Below are positions 8,426 to 17,025 of a DNA stretch of 64,000 nt, one piece after another. This DNA comes from an uncultured Phocaeicola sp. (GTDB taxonomy: Bacteria > Bacteroidota > Bacteroidia > Bacteroidales > Bacteroidaceae), in the NCBI GenBank assembly GCA_948566455.1, contig CAOYQO010000006.1, positions 87,406 through 151,405 on the forward strand, written 5' to 3'. The notes below the pieces were generated by a model that worked only from the letters and a program-made list of their open reading frames with translations, ran no database searches and was not told the DNA's origin. The translations under genes and the position numbers were made by a program. How positions within the stretch are numbered: the stretch's first letter is position 1; every line of letters starts with the position of its first letter.

Positions 8426-8522
8426 TTTGTTTATATCTGGTAATATCTTCACAGAACACTTACGGATAAAAATATCATGGCTTAAATTCTACAACTATTT
8501 TTCTATTCTTATAACTTTATTG

Positions 8523-8530
8523 TATATTTG
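8523..8530 (+). promoter_or_regulatory. Bacteroides -7 element TATATTTG for the histidine kinase gene
   Basis: TATATTTG matches TAnnTTTG exactly and ends 25 bases before the kinase ATG. The -33 region is T-rich but has no exact TTTG, so the match is partial. Confidence 0.5.
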
Positions 8531-8554
8531 CCGAAACAATTCTATATTCACTGA

Positions 8555-10489
8555 ATGGGCTTATTTAGGAAAATAATATATAGCTTTCTGCTTTTCTTAC
8601 TGATATCCCACATTGGGCTTTCATCGGCCTTTGCGGTGACTGGAGAACACCCGGTATTGATTATCAGTTCATATAATCCGGACGCACGACAAACTTCTGG
8701 AAATATTTACGATTTTATGGAAGAATTTGAGCGGCTGGGAGGGGAGGCTCCGATATCTCTGGAAAATATGAACTGCAAAAGTTTCTCCGAAGCTCCTTTA
8801 TGGAAAAGTAAAATGGAGGAACTTCTTGCTAAATACCGGGGAAAACGTTCGCCTGTACTACTTGTGCTGATTGGTCAGGAGGCTTGGACAGCTTATTTAT
8901 CACAAGCAGATTCCATACGTGGAAATGTGCCGGTGCTGGCTGCACTGGCAAGCCGTAATGCTATTATTCTTCCGGATGATTCAGTCGATCTGAAAACATG
9001 GATGCCTGATGCAGTGGATTTCTTTAATGACTTCCCTAATTCTTCAGTGAAAGCCGGATTCGTTTATGAATATGATGTAGAAGCCAATATTAATCTGATA
9101 AAGAAGCTGTATCCGGAAACCAGGAATATTGCTTTTGTTTCCGATAATAGTTATGGTGGTGTTTCTTTGCAGGCACATGTAGTGGAAGAGATGAAAAAAC
9201 ACCCGGAACTGAACCTTATTCTGCTGGACGGACGAACGAATACAATTTATACCATAAGCGATAAATTACATGAATTGCCTCCCAATACAGCATTGTTATT
9301 GGGTACTTGGCGCGTAGATATGTATGACGGATACTTTATGCGCAATGCGACTTATACGATGATGGAGGCTGCCGGTGATGTTCCTACTTTTTCTATAACT
9401 TCTGTAGGTATAGGCTATTGGGCGGTAGGTGGAGTGATCCCTTCTTACCGGGCATTGGGTAAGGATATGGCGCATCAGGCGGTTCGTTTGTTGCAGGGAC
9501 CGGACAGCGACCGGGTGGAAGTAGAGGTAATTCCGAATAAGATACAGATGGATAGCAAGATTGTGAAAGATAAGCGTTTGGATCTGTCTTCCATTCATCA
9601 GCCTATAGAAATGGTCAATGAAACTCCATCGTTTTACGAACAATATAAATATCATATCTGGACTGTTGGTACGGTCTTGGTCGTATTGCTGAGTGGATTG
9701 TTTGTTTCTCTGTACTTTTACTATCATACTAAGAAACTGAAAGATGAACTTCAGGAGTCGGAGAGTGCTTTGAGAGAAGCGAAAGACCGTGCGGAAGAGT
9801 CAAGCCGTCTAAAGAGTGCTTTCCTTGCTAATATGAGCCATGAAATCCGTACGCCGTTGAATGCGATTGTAGGATTCTCCGATGTATTGGCTTCAGGAGG
9901 TACTTCGGTGGATGAACAGCAGGGATATGTCGATATTATTAAAACAAATTCGGACTTGTTGCTTCGCCTGATCAATGACATCCTGGATGTTTCTCGTCTG
10001 GAGGCAGATAGGGTTACGTTTACAATTGAGAAGTGTGATGTAGTACCACTGTGCCAGCAGGTATTAGCTTCTGTTAGTCAGGCTCGTAAATCGGAAAATG
10101 AGTTTATCTTTGAGTGTGACCGTGAAAGTGTGGATTTGCGGACGGATACCCAGCGTTTGCAGCAGGTTATTATAAACTTACTCTCCAATGCCGACAAATT
10201 TACCAGAAATGGTAAGATCACATTGAAGCTGGAAGTAGATGATGAGAAGAGAGTAGCTACTTTCTCTGTATCAGATACCGGTACAGGTATTCCGTTGGAA
10301 AAACAGAAGCAGGTATTTGAACGGTTTGAAAAACTGAATGAATATGTGCAAGGCACGGGATTGGGTTTATCTATCTGTAAACTGACTGTAGAGAAGTGGG
10401 GAGGAGAGATCTGGGTAGATTCCGGATATACAGATGGAGCAAGATTCGTATTTACACATCCATTTGAGATAGAACAACCAAATAAATAA
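8555..10489 (+). CDS. Membrane sensor histidine kinase with periplasmic binding-protein-like sensor
   Basis: 644 residues. A signal segment (residues 1-28) is followed by a long periplasmic part (to about 365) that reads like an ABC-type sugar or purine binding fold: VLIISSYNPD near residue 34, LVLIGQEAW and GFVYEYDVEANINLIKKLYPETRNIAFVSD in alternating beta-alpha order. A membrane helix lies near residues 367-390, then a short coiled coil, the HisKA domain with NMSHEIRTPLN (phosphorylated His429), the N box IINLLSNADKFT, and G boxes DTGTGIP and GTGLGLSI. No response regulator or receiver domain is next to it, so its partner is elsewhere. The nucleotidase gene begins 5 bases downstream, suggesting co-transcription and perhaps a nucleotide or nucleoside-related signal; that is inference. 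Confidence 0.85.
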   Translation: MGLFRKIIYSFLLFLLISHIGLSSAFAVTGEHPVLIISSYNPDARQTSGNIYDFMEEFERLGGEAPISLENMNCKSFSEAPLWKSKMEELLAKYRGKRSPVLLVLIGQEAWTAYLSQADSIRGNVPVLAALASRNAIILPDDSVDLKTWMPDAVDFFNDFPNSSVKAGFVYEYDVEANINLIKKLYPETRNIAFVSDNSYGGVSLQAHVVEEMKKHPELNLILLDGRTNTIYTISDKLHELPPNTALLLGTWRVDMYDGYFMRNATYTMMEAAGDVPTFSITSVGIGYWAVGGVIPSYRALGKDMAHQAVRLLQGPDSDRVEVEVIPNKIQMDSKIVKDKRLDLSSIHQPIEMVNETPSFYEQYKYHIWTVGTVLVVLLSGLFVSLYFYYHTKKLKDELQESESALREAKDRAEESSRLKSAFLANMSHEIRTPLNAIVGFSDVLASGGTSVDEQQGYVDIIKTNSDLLLRLINDILDVSRLEADRVTFTIEKCDVVPLCQQVLASVSQARKSENEFIFECDRESVDLRTDTQRLQQVIINLLSNADKFTRNGKITLKLEVDDEKRVATFSVSDTGTGIPLEKQKQVFERFEKLNEYVQGTGLGLSICKLTVEKWGGEIWVDSGYTDGARFVFTHPFEIEQPNK

Positions 10490-10494
10490 TTACT

Positions 10495-12240
10495 ATGAAG
10501 AGATTTTACTTTTTTTTAGGGTGGATATTCTTCCTGACAGGAGCCGTGTTGGCTCAGGATAAAATAGTAAAGCTGAAAATTGTAGAAACCAGCGATATAC
10601 ATGGTAACTATTATCCTTATGACTTTATACTTCGACATGAGGCAGCGGGAAGTCTGGCGCGTGTGTATGAGTTTGTTCAGAAGGAACGTGAGACTTATAA
10701 GGATAACCTGTTGCTATTGGATAATGGAGATATTCTGCAAGGTCAGCCTTGCGCTTACTATTATAATTATATTGATACCATTTCTCTGCATCTGGCTGCC
10801 GAAGTGTTGAATTACATGAAGTATAATGCTGGTAACATGGGAAATCATGATGTGGAAACCGGGCGTGCTGTGTTTGATCGTTGGGTAGGTGATTGTAATT
10901 TTCCCATTTTAGGCGCCAATATCATTGATACGGTTACAGGGAAAACGCACTTTAAGCCTTATGAAGTATTGGAACGGGATGGTGTTAAGATTGTAGTGCT
11001 GGGAATGATTACTCCTGCTATTCCTGTGTGGTTGTCGGAAAACTTATGGAAAGGTCTGCGCTTTGATGATATGGAAGAGACAGCCCGCAAATGGATGAAG
11101 ATTATCCGTGAAAAAGAGAATCCGGATTTAGTAATCGGAATTTTCCATGCCGGACAAGATGCTCTGTTGATGGGTGGTAAATATCGTGAGAATGCTTCAC
11201 TGGAAGTGGCTCGTAACGTTCCTGGTTTTGATATTGTTTTGATGGGACACGATCATACCCGTGAATTGAAGAAGATTAAAAATGTAGAGGGAGACTCTGT
11301 GTTGATTATGGACCCGGCAAGTAAGGGAGGGGTTGTGGCGAATGCAGATGTTACTTTGAAATTGCGTAAGGGAAAAGTAGTCGAGAAACATATCAGCGGA
11401 GTGCTGACTGAGATGAAGAACTATACTGCAAACAAGGATTTTATGGCTCGTTTTGCTCCCCAGTTTAGTGATGTTCGGGATTTTGTGTCCAAGAAGATAG
11501 GAAGTTTCACTGAAACGATTTCTACGCGCCCTGCTTATTTCGGTTCTTCTGCTTTTATTGATTTAATCCATATGTTACAACTTGAAATCACGAATGCAGA
11601 AATTTCTTTAGCTGCTCCTCTGTCGTATGATACCGAGATCAGCAAGGGTGATGTGTTTGTAAGCGATATGTTCAATCTGTATAAGTATGAAAATATGCTT
11701 TATACTATGAAGTTGTCCGGTAAGGAGATAAAAGATGCATTGGAGATGTCGTATGATTTGTGGACAAACCAGATGAAATCTCCTGATGACCATTTGTTGC
11801 TGCTTCGTGAGAAGCGTCGTGAAGGGGCAACGGATCGTGCTTCATTCAAAAACTTCAGCTTCAATTTTGATTCGGCTGCCGGTATCATTTATACGGTGGA
11901 TGTAACGAAACCCAAGGGAGAAAAGGTGACTATAACCAGTATGGCGGACGGAACTCCTTTCTCTTTGGATAAAATGTATAAAGTAGCACTGAATTCCTAC
12001 CGCGGTAATGGTGGAGGAGAATTATTGACTAAGGGCTCCGGTATTTCTCAGGATGAATTGAAAGATCGTATCCTGTACTCTACGGATAAAGATTTGCGTT
12101 ATTACCTGATGCAATATATAGAGAAGAAGGGTGTGATTGAGCCACATGCGTTGGGACAATGGAAGTTTATTCCGGAAGAATGGGTGGAGCCTGCTGCTAA
12201 ACGGGATTATGAGTACTTGTTTGGAAAAGTGGAAAAATAA
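10495..12240 (+). CDS. Secreted 5'-nucleotidase / 2',3'-cyclic phosphodiesterase (UshA/CpdB family)
   Basis: 581 residues with a cleavable signal peptide (about residues 1-21, ending VLAQ), so it acts in the periplasm or at the cell surface. The metallophosphoesterase domain shows ETSDIHGNY near residue 32, LLDNGDILQG near residue 75, GNMGNHDVETG near residue 115 and GHDHTRE near residue 252: the di-metal ligands of the family. The C-terminal half matches the 5'-nucleotidase substrate domain, with SYRGNGGGEL near residue 502. It would hydrolyse extracellular nucleotides to nucleosides and phosphate for uptake. It probably forms an operon with the sensor kinase upstream. No lipobox and no GPI-like tail are seen. 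Confidence 0.88.
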   Translation: MKRFYFFLGWIFFLTGAVLAQDKIVKLKIVETSDIHGNYYPYDFILRHEAAGSLARVYEFVQKERETYKDNLLLLDNGDILQGQPCAYYYNYIDTISLHLAAEVLNYMKYNAGNMGNHDVETGRAVFDRWVGDCNFPILGANIIDTVTGKTHFKPYEVLERDGVKIVVLGMITPAIPVWLSENLWKGLRFDDMEETARKWMKIIREKENPDLVIGIFHAGQDALLMGGKYRENASLEVARNVPGFDIVLMGHDHTRELKKIKNVEGDSVLIMDPASKGGVVANADVTLKLRKGKVVEKHISGVLTEMKNYTANKDFMARFAPQFSDVRDFVSKKIGSFTETISTRPAYFGSSAFIDLIHMLQLEITNAEISLAAPLSYDTEISKGDVFVSDMFNLYKYENMLYTMKLSGKEIKDALEMSYDLWTNQMKSPDDHLLLLREKRREGATDRASFKNFSFNFDSAAGIIYTVDVTKPKGEKVTITSMADGTPFSLDKMYKVALNSYRGNGGGELLTKGSGISQDELKDRILYSTDKDLRYYLMQYIEKKGVIEPHALGQWKFIPEEWVEPAAKRDYEYLFGKVEK

Positions 12241-12252
12241 TCACTATCTTTG
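12220..12252 (+). promoter_or_regulatory. Bacteroides promoter TTTG-N21-TATCTTTG
   Basis: TTTG at 12220-12223 and TATCTTTG at 12245-12252, 21 bases apart, match the Bacteroides consensus. The promoter starts inside the end of the nucleotidase gene and would drive the His-rich protein and TonB receptor. It also shows that a TTG at 12250 cannot be the translation start of the next gene. Confidence 0.75.
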
Positions 12253-12282
12253 CAGTCGCAATTTTTAATAGACTGTAGGGAC

Positions 12283-12624
12283 GTGAATAAAAAGATAAAG
12301 AGAATTATAGGGGCTGTATGTTTGTTGGTGCTGTTTGTGGCATATCAGACAAGTATTACAGCCTTTACTCATGTCCATTACGTCAATGGAGTGCTGATTA
12401 CCCACTCGCATCCATTTCACGGTAAGCACACGCACTCTAAAAGTGAACTTGTCGTTATAGGTCGTTTGTCAACTTTCCAATCTCCGGAGGTTGATGTATA
12501 TGAAGAACTGCACCCTATGCGGATACTTCTGGCTATGCTGGAAGCGGAAAAACTAACATCCTTGGTAAAGGAAGAATGGGGGCAGGTCGTTTCTCTTCGC
12601 GCTCCGCCGGCATTCGCGGCATAA
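12283..12624 (+). CDS. Small exported His-rich protein, unknown function, next to TonB receptor
   Basis: 113 residues if the GTG at 12283 is the start. I prefer it because the longer frame begins inside the promoter element at 12245-12252, and the GTG start gives a normal basic N-terminus with a hydrophobic segment (residues 7-25, signal peptide or anchor). Residues 27-50 are dense in histidine: THVHY, THSHPFHGKHTH, seven His in about 25 residues, a likely site for binding Zn, Cu, Ni or Co. The rest has no recognisable domain. The gene lies 120 bases before the TonB receptor gene, so I infer a link to metal handling or metal-chelate uptake. I do not recognise the family. Confidence 0.6.
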   Translation: MNKKIKRIIGAVCLLVLFVAYQTSITAFTHVHYVNGVLITHSHPFHGKHTHSKSELVVIGRLSTFQSPEVDVYEELHPMRILLAMLEAEKLTSLVKEEWGQVVSLRAPPAFAA

Positions 12625-12677
12625 TCTTTTATCAAGCTTTCAGCTTGGAAAGCTACCGGTTAATATACCGAAAGGTA

Positions 12678-12705
12678 CTTGTAGGTTGTAGCTCGTAGCT
12701 TGTCA
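12678..12705 (+). repeat. Intergenic heptamer repeat, 4 units
   Basis: CTTGTAG, GTTGTAG, CTCGTAG, CTTGTCA in tandem with a 7-base period, in the leader of the TonB receptor gene. The same CTTGTAG-CTCGTAG pair recurs at 51337-51350 and, inverted, at 51260-51273. Confidence 0.65.
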
Positions 12706-12743
12706 CTCATATTTTCAATACATACATTTTTGAGCGCAAATTA

Positions 12744-15065
12744 ATGAAAAAACATATACTTGCGTTGGTGCTTACTATGGTTTGCATCAGCCTCTATGCC
12801 GTAAATCCTATAAAGGAAGGCAACATGATTTCCGGTCACGTGATAGTGAAAGGAACAGAAGAAAATATACCCTATGCAACTATATTAATCAAAGAAAGCG
12901 GTCAGGGAACAGTCTCTAATGAAGAAGGTCAGTTCGAATTCCGTAAACTTCCTGTCGGGAAATACACGCTTCGCGTATCAGCGGTAGGTTATAAGACGCA
13001 GGAAAAAGAGGTAACTGTCAGTAAAGACTTTACTGCAGTCATACATTTCCAGATGCAGGAAGAGAGTTTCATGACGGATGAAGTAGTGGTATCTGCCAAC
13101 CGTAATGAAGTGAGCCGTAAGGACGCTCCGGTAGTTGTCAATGTGATGAGTGCCAAGCTCTTTGAGATGGTGAATTCTACAGATTTGGCAAAGACGCTGA
13201 ACTACCAGTCCGGCCTGCGTGTGGAGAACAACTGTCAGAACTGCGGTTTTCCACAAGTACGTATCAATGGTCTGGAAGGTCCTTATTCTCAGATATTAAT
13301 AAATAGCCGTCCTATCATCAGTGCCCTTAGCGGGGTATATGGACTGGAACAGATTCCTGTGAATATGATAGAGCGTGTGGAGGTAGTGCGTGGTGGTGGT
13401 TCTGCTCTGTTCGGAGCGAATGCAGTAGGTGGTACTATCAATATCATTACTAAAGATCCTATCAGTAATTCTTTTCAGGTATCGAGCATGTTTTCGTGCA
13501 TGGATGGAAAATCGTGGGAACAATATATGGGTGGTAACGTCTCCCTGGTTGCAAAAGATAATTCTTACGGTATCGCGCTGTATGAAAGCTATCGTAACCG
13601 TAACCCTTATGATCGTGATGATGATGGTTTCTCCGAACTTGGTAAACTGAATATGAATACTTTCGGTTTCCGTGCTTACTATCGCCCTACGCACTTCAGC
13701 CGTATCAATCTGGAATACCATACTACTAATGAGTTCCGTCGTGGTGGTAATAAATTTGATCTGCAACCGCATGAGTCGGATATTACAGAGCAAACTAAGC
13801 ACATTATTAATAGTGGTGGTGCCAGCTACGATTTATTCTGGCGTGAATATAAGCATAAGATTTCTCTTTATGGTTCTATTCAGCATACGGATAGAAACAG
13901 TTATTATGGAGCGCAACAGGACATGAATGCTTATGGTAAAACGGATGATCTGACCTGGGTAGCCGGTGGCATGTATGTAGGCAATATGAACAACTGCTTC
14001 TTTGCTCCTGCTACTTTTACCGGTGGCCTTGAATATCAGAATAACTCCCTGCATGATGTCATGACTGGTTATCATCGTGATATGAAGCAGGATGTACGCA
14101 TAGCCAGCGCCTTTGTTCAGAATGAATGGAAGATGCGTCAGCTCACTATGCTGGTGGGTGCCCGCCTCGATAAGCACAACCTGATAGACAAGTTGATTTT
14201 CAGCCCGCGTATCAATTTCCTTTATAAACCGACTGAGGATTTCCAGGCACGTTTGACGTATTCTACCGGTTTCCGTGCACCGCAAGCTTATGATGAAGAT
14301 TTGCATGTGACAGCTGTAGGTGGTGAAGGTGTTCAGATTAAGTTGGCTGATAACCTCCGTGAAGAGCGTTCCAACAGTTATAGTGGCTCTGTGGACTGGA
14401 GTACACATCTCGGACATTGGCAAGCGAATATTTTGCTGGAAGTTTTTTATACTGACCTGCGCCATGTGTTCGTATTAGAAGATATCGGTAAGGATGATAA
14501 CGGGGATAAAATCAAAGAACGTCGTAACGGTAGTGGTGCACGGGTATATGGTGTCAATCTGGATGCCAAATTGGCTCATGGCAAAGAAGCACAATTCCAG
14601 TTGGGATTCACCGCACAACGTAGCCGTTATATGGATGCCGAGGTCTGGACCAAAGTGGATGGTGAAGAATTAACTACCAAGCGCATGATGCGTACACCGG
14701 ATTATTATGGCTATTTCACTTTCTCTTCCGCACCATTGAAAAACTTCGATTTCTCTTTGTCAGGCATCTATACCGGAAAGATGATCGTTCCTCACTATGC
14801 TCCGGTGGATGCCCCGGAAGGTGCGTTTTGCAATATTGAAAAAGACCGTATGGAGAATACTCCCGATTTCTTTGATCTCAATCTGAAGTTAAATTATACC
14901 TTTGTTTTGCGTGATCACATCAAGTTGCAACTCAATGCAGGTGTACAGAATATCTTCAACAGCTTCCAGAAAGACCTGGATAAAGGTGAGTTCCGTGATT
15001 CCGGTTATTTTTACGGACCAACGCAACCAAGGACATTCTTTATCGGCTTTAAATTTATGAATTAG
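12744..15065 (+). CDS. TonB-dependent outer membrane receptor with carboxypeptidase-regulatory-like domain
   Basis: 773 residues. There is a signal peptide (1-19), then a CarboxypepD_reg-like domain (about 28-110, GTVSNEEGQFEFRKLPVGKYTL), a plug domain (about 120-230, with PVVVNVMSA, GGGSALFGANAVGGTINIIT) and a beta-barrel to the C-terminus. The plug carries an unusual Cys pair, NNCQNCGFPQVRI, near residue 157. The size and plug are those of siderophore, cobalamin or metal-complex receptors, not of SusC (about 1000 residues with a SusD partner), and no SusD gene is present. The upstream His-rich protein and the Cys pair suggest a metal or metal chelate as substrate. An AraC regulator gene follows on the same strand. 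Confidence 0.85.
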   Translation: MKKHILALVLTMVCISLYAVNPIKEGNMISGHVIVKGTEENIPYATILIKESGQGTVSNEEGQFEFRKLPVGKYTLRVSAVGYKTQEKEVTVSKDFTAVIHFQMQEESFMTDEVVVSANRNEVSRKDAPVVVNVMSAKLFEMVNSTDLAKTLNYQSGLRVENNCQNCGFPQVRINGLEGPYSQILINSRPIISALSGVYGLEQIPVNMIERVEVVRGGGSALFGANAVGGTINIITKDPISNSFQVSSMFSCMDGKSWEQYMGGNVSLVAKDNSYGIALYESYRNRNPYDRDDDGFSELGKLNMNTFGFRAYYRPTHFSRINLEYHTTNEFRRGGNKFDLQPHESDITEQTKHIINSGGASYDLFWREYKHKISLYGSIQHTDRNSYYGAQQDMNAYGKTDDLTWVAGGMYVGNMNNCFFAPATFTGGLEYQNNSLHDVMTGYHRDMKQDVRIASAFVQNEWKMRQLTMLVGARLDKHNLIDKLIFSPRINFLYKPTEDFQARLTYSTGFRAPQAYDEDLHVTAVGGEGVQIKLADNLREERSNSYSGSVDWSTHLGHWQANILLEVFYTDLRHVFVLEDIGKDDNGDKIKERRNGSGARVYGVNLDAKLAHGKEAQFQLGFTAQRSRYMDAEVWTKVDGEELTTKRMMRTPDYYGYFTFSSAPLKNFDFSLSGIYTGKMIVPHYAPVDAPEGAFCNIEKDRMENTPDFFDLNLKLNYTFVLRDHIKLQLNAGVQNIFNSFQKDLDKGEFRDSGYFYGPTQPRTFFIGFKFMN

Positions 15066-15084
15066 GCTGAGGTCTAAATTTAAT

Positions 15085-15132
15085 ATTGCAAGTGTTTGCA
15101 AAATTATTGCATGGGCTTATGAATTTATTGCA
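15085..15132 (+). promoter_or_regulatory. Helically phased TTGCA direct repeats, candidate AraC operator
   Basis: TTGCA occurs at 15086, 15096, 15107 and 15128, spaced 10, 11 and 21 bases. AraC-family proteins commonly bind direct half-sites one or two helical turns apart, and an AraC-family gene starts at 15251. The last copy lies in the loop of the terminator hairpin. Confidence 0.4.
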
Positions 15133-15153
15133 AGAGCATAATTTCATAAGCCC
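15113..15153 (+). terminator. Hairpin terminator after the TonB receptor gene
   Basis: Perfect 11-base arms GGGCTTATGAA (15113-15123) and TTCATAAGCCC (15143-15153) followed by TTTCTTG. It sits 48 bases after the TonB receptor stop, so the AraC gene probably has its own promoter. Confidence 0.75.
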
Positions 15154-15221
15154 TTTCTTGTAGAAATGTTCCCTTTTTCTTTTTTTAGGATATTTCGGAC
15201 GGTTTTCAGCGAAATATTGCT

Positions 15222-15229
15222 TAAGTTTG
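15222..15229 (+). promoter_or_regulatory. Bacteroides -7 element TAAGTTTG for the AraC gene
   Basis: TAAGTTTG fits TAnnTTTG and ends 21 bases before the ATG of the AraC-family gene. No exact -33 TTTG is seen at the normal spacing. Confidence 0.45.
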
Positions 15230-15250
15230 CCACGCAAATAAGAAAGGGAG

Positions 15251-16123
15251 ATGAAAAATATAAAGAACGTAGATATTGCAACTATTCGCCGTTTTCCGGC
15301 AATGGATTTTATTGGGAATGATTTTGCCATATTCGACAATATAGGAGATATCCCTTTGTTCGGTTATCCTACACGCCTGAATGCGTCCTGTCTGACACTC
15401 TGCATGAAAGGGTATTGCAAGATACGTATCAATCTGAAAGAACATGAACTTACCGAAGGTGTTCTTGTGGTTACTTTGCCTGAACAGATTTTGCAGCAGG
15501 TGGAGCGTTCGGATGATTTCACCGGTGTTTTTATAGTTGTCTCCGGTCAGTTTATAGATGATGTGCTCCCCACGGTACAGCAGTTATTCCCTCTGTTTTT
15601 TATGATTAAAGAGCAGCCCTGTGTACGCCTCAATCCGGAACAAATGGAGGCTGTGCAGGAGTATTACTCTTTCCTTCAAAAGAAGGTAAAACTGAAAGAC
15701 AATCCTTTCCGTAAAGAGATTACTCAAGGATTGATACTGTCTCTTTTCTATGAGATATATAGCATCTATCAAGGCAATGAGCCTACTGTCAGAAAAGTAA
15801 AAAGCAGGAAAGAGGATCTTTTTGAGCGTTTTGTCCGTGCAATTACAGAGTCGTACAAACAGGAACGCAGTGTTGCCTATTATGCCGACAAAATGTTTCT
15901 GACAGCCAAGCATCTTTCTACAGCTGTAAAAGAAGTCAGTGGAAAGACTGCCGGAGAATGGATAGACAGTCTTGTAATTTTGGAAGCTAAAGCTTTGTTG
16001 AAATCTTCCGAAATGAGCATTCAGGAAATCTCCGATGAACTGCATTTTGCTAACCAGTCTTTCTTTGGCAAATATTTCAAGCATCACACCGGAATGTCTC
16101 CAAAAGAATATCGTAAGCAATAG
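15251..16123 (+). CDS. AraC-family transcriptional regulator
   Basis: 290-residue one-component regulator. The N-terminal 160 residues form a likely ligand-binding cupin region, with LTLCMKGYCKIRIN near residue 49. The C-terminal 100 residues are a two-helix-turn-helix AraC domain: KMFLTAKHLSTAVKEVSGKTAGEWI and IQEISDELHFANQSFFGKYFKHHTGMSPKEYR are its two recognition regions. The close of the domain, MSPKEYRKQ, is standard. It follows the TonB receptor gene on the same strand but is separated by a terminator and phased TTGCA repeats, so it may control that receptor, itself, or both. The ligand is unknown. Confidence 0.88.
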   Translation: MKNIKNVDIATIRRFPAMDFIGNDFAIFDNIGDIPLFGYPTRLNASCLTLCMKGYCKIRINLKEHELTEGVLVVTLPEQILQQVERSDDFTGVFIVVSGQFIDDVLPTVQQLFPLFFMIKEQPCVRLNPEQMEAVQEYYSFLQKKVKLKDNPFRKEITQGLILSLFYEIYSIYQGNEPTVRKVKSRKEDLFERFVRAITESYKQERSVAYYADKMFLTAKHLSTAVKEVSGKTAGEWIDSLVILEAKALLKSSEMSIQEISDELHFANQSFFGKYFKHHTGMSPKEYRKQ

Positions 16124-16145
16124 TACACAGTGTCGGAATATTCTT

Positions 16146-16153
16146 TATTTTTG
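16146..16153 (+). promoter_or_regulatory. Bacteroides -7 element TATTTTTG for the creatininase-family gene
   Basis: TATTTTTG fits TAnnTTTG, 32 bases before the ATG at 16186. The -33 position has no clear TTTG. Confidence 0.45.
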
Positions 16154-16185
16154 CAGGTATCAAATACCCCCAAAAATAAGAAAAC

Positions 16186-16947
16186 ATGGAAAAAAGAGAA
16201 ATTGACCTTACTGTTTCCTGCTATGGAAAAGTGAAGGATGTGAAGTATGATGCCGTTATACTTCCCTGGGGCGCAACAGAGCCTCATAACTTACATCTTC
16301 CGTATCTCACCGATTGCATTTTGCCCCATGACATTGCTGTAGACGCTGCTATGCTGGCACTGAAACGTTCCGGTGTACGTTGTATGGTGATGCCTCCTGT
16401 ACCATTCGGTGCCCACAACCCCGGGCAGCGTGAACTTCCCTTCTGCATACATACCCGTTATGCCACCCAACAGGCTATTTTGGAAGATATTGTCGCTTCT
16501 CTTTATGCTCAGGGTATGCGTAAACTGATTATTGTCAGTGGACATGGCGGGAATAATTTCAAAGGTATGATACGCGACCTTGCCTTTAGCTATCCGGACT
16601 TCCTGATTATTGCTACCGACTGGTTTAGCCTCGTTCCCACGAAAGATTATTTTGAAGCTGAAATAGATGACCATGCCGGTGAGCAGGAAACTTCCGTAAT
16701 GATGTACTATCATCCGGAGCTGGTAAATCTGAATGAGGCAGGTGATGGGGATTCTAAGCCTTTTGCTATTTCTTCATTGAACGAAAAGCTGGGATGGGCA
16801 CCGCGCCATTGGGATAAAGCTACAGTGGATAGCGGGGTAGGGAACCCCAAGAAAGCTTCGGCTGAGAAAGGTGAACGCTATGTGAAACCTATTATCGAAA
16901 AGCTTGCCAAGCTCTTCACGGAAGTAGGGCAGGGTGAACTTTACTAA
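16186..16947 (+). CDS. Creatininase-family metal-dependent amidohydrolase
   Basis: 253-residue cytoplasmic hydrolase. Family metal-binding motifs are present: WGATEPHNLHLPYLTD near residue 28 (Glu, His and Asp ligands), SGHGGNN near residue 117 and DDHAGEQETS near residue 160 (His and Glu ligands). Creatininase itself hydrolyses creatinine, but most bacterial members act on formamidopyrimidine (ArfB) or mycofactocin-type substrates, so the substrate here cannot be named. It follows the AraC gene by 62 bases with its own -7 element. A hairpin terminator shared with the convergent DUF4878 gene lies downstream. Confidence 0.8.
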   Translation: MEKREIDLTVSCYGKVKDVKYDAVILPWGATEPHNLHLPYLTDCILPHDIAVDAAMLALKRSGVRCMVMPPVPFGAHNPGQRELPFCIHTRYATQQAILEDIVASLYAQGMRKLIIVSGHGGNNFKGMIRDLAFSYPDFLIIATDWFSLVPTKDYFEAEIDDHAGEQETSVMMYYHPELVNLNEAGDGDSKPFAISSLNEKLGWAPRHWDKATVDSGVGNPKKASAEKGERYVKPIIEKLAKLFTEVGQGELY

Positions 16948-16960
16948 GTAAAATAAAACG

Positions 16961-16999
16961 GGCGGTCCGGTAAGAAATACTTTTCTTAACTGAACCGCC
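16961..16999. terminator. Bidirectional terminator between convergent genes
   Basis: GGCGGT (16961-16966) pairs with ACCGCC (16994-16999), and inside it GTAAGAAA pairs with TTTCTTAAC. It lies between the creatininase-family gene and the convergent DUF4878 lipoprotein gene. Confidence 0.7.
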
Positions 17000-17025
17000 T
17001 TGTTGCTTATACTGAGATGAAAAGC

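Noticed and set aside
9296..9727. 143-codon minus-strand open frame
   Set aside because: Antisense within the histidine kinase gene; no start signal or domain.
12625..12743. Cobalamin riboswitch ahead of the TonB receptor
   Set aside because: The 120-base leader lacks the conserved B12-box and core; it only holds heptamer repeats and weak hairpins.
13833..14465. 210-codon minus-strand open frame
   Set aside because: Antisense within the TonB receptor barrel; no recognisable protein features.
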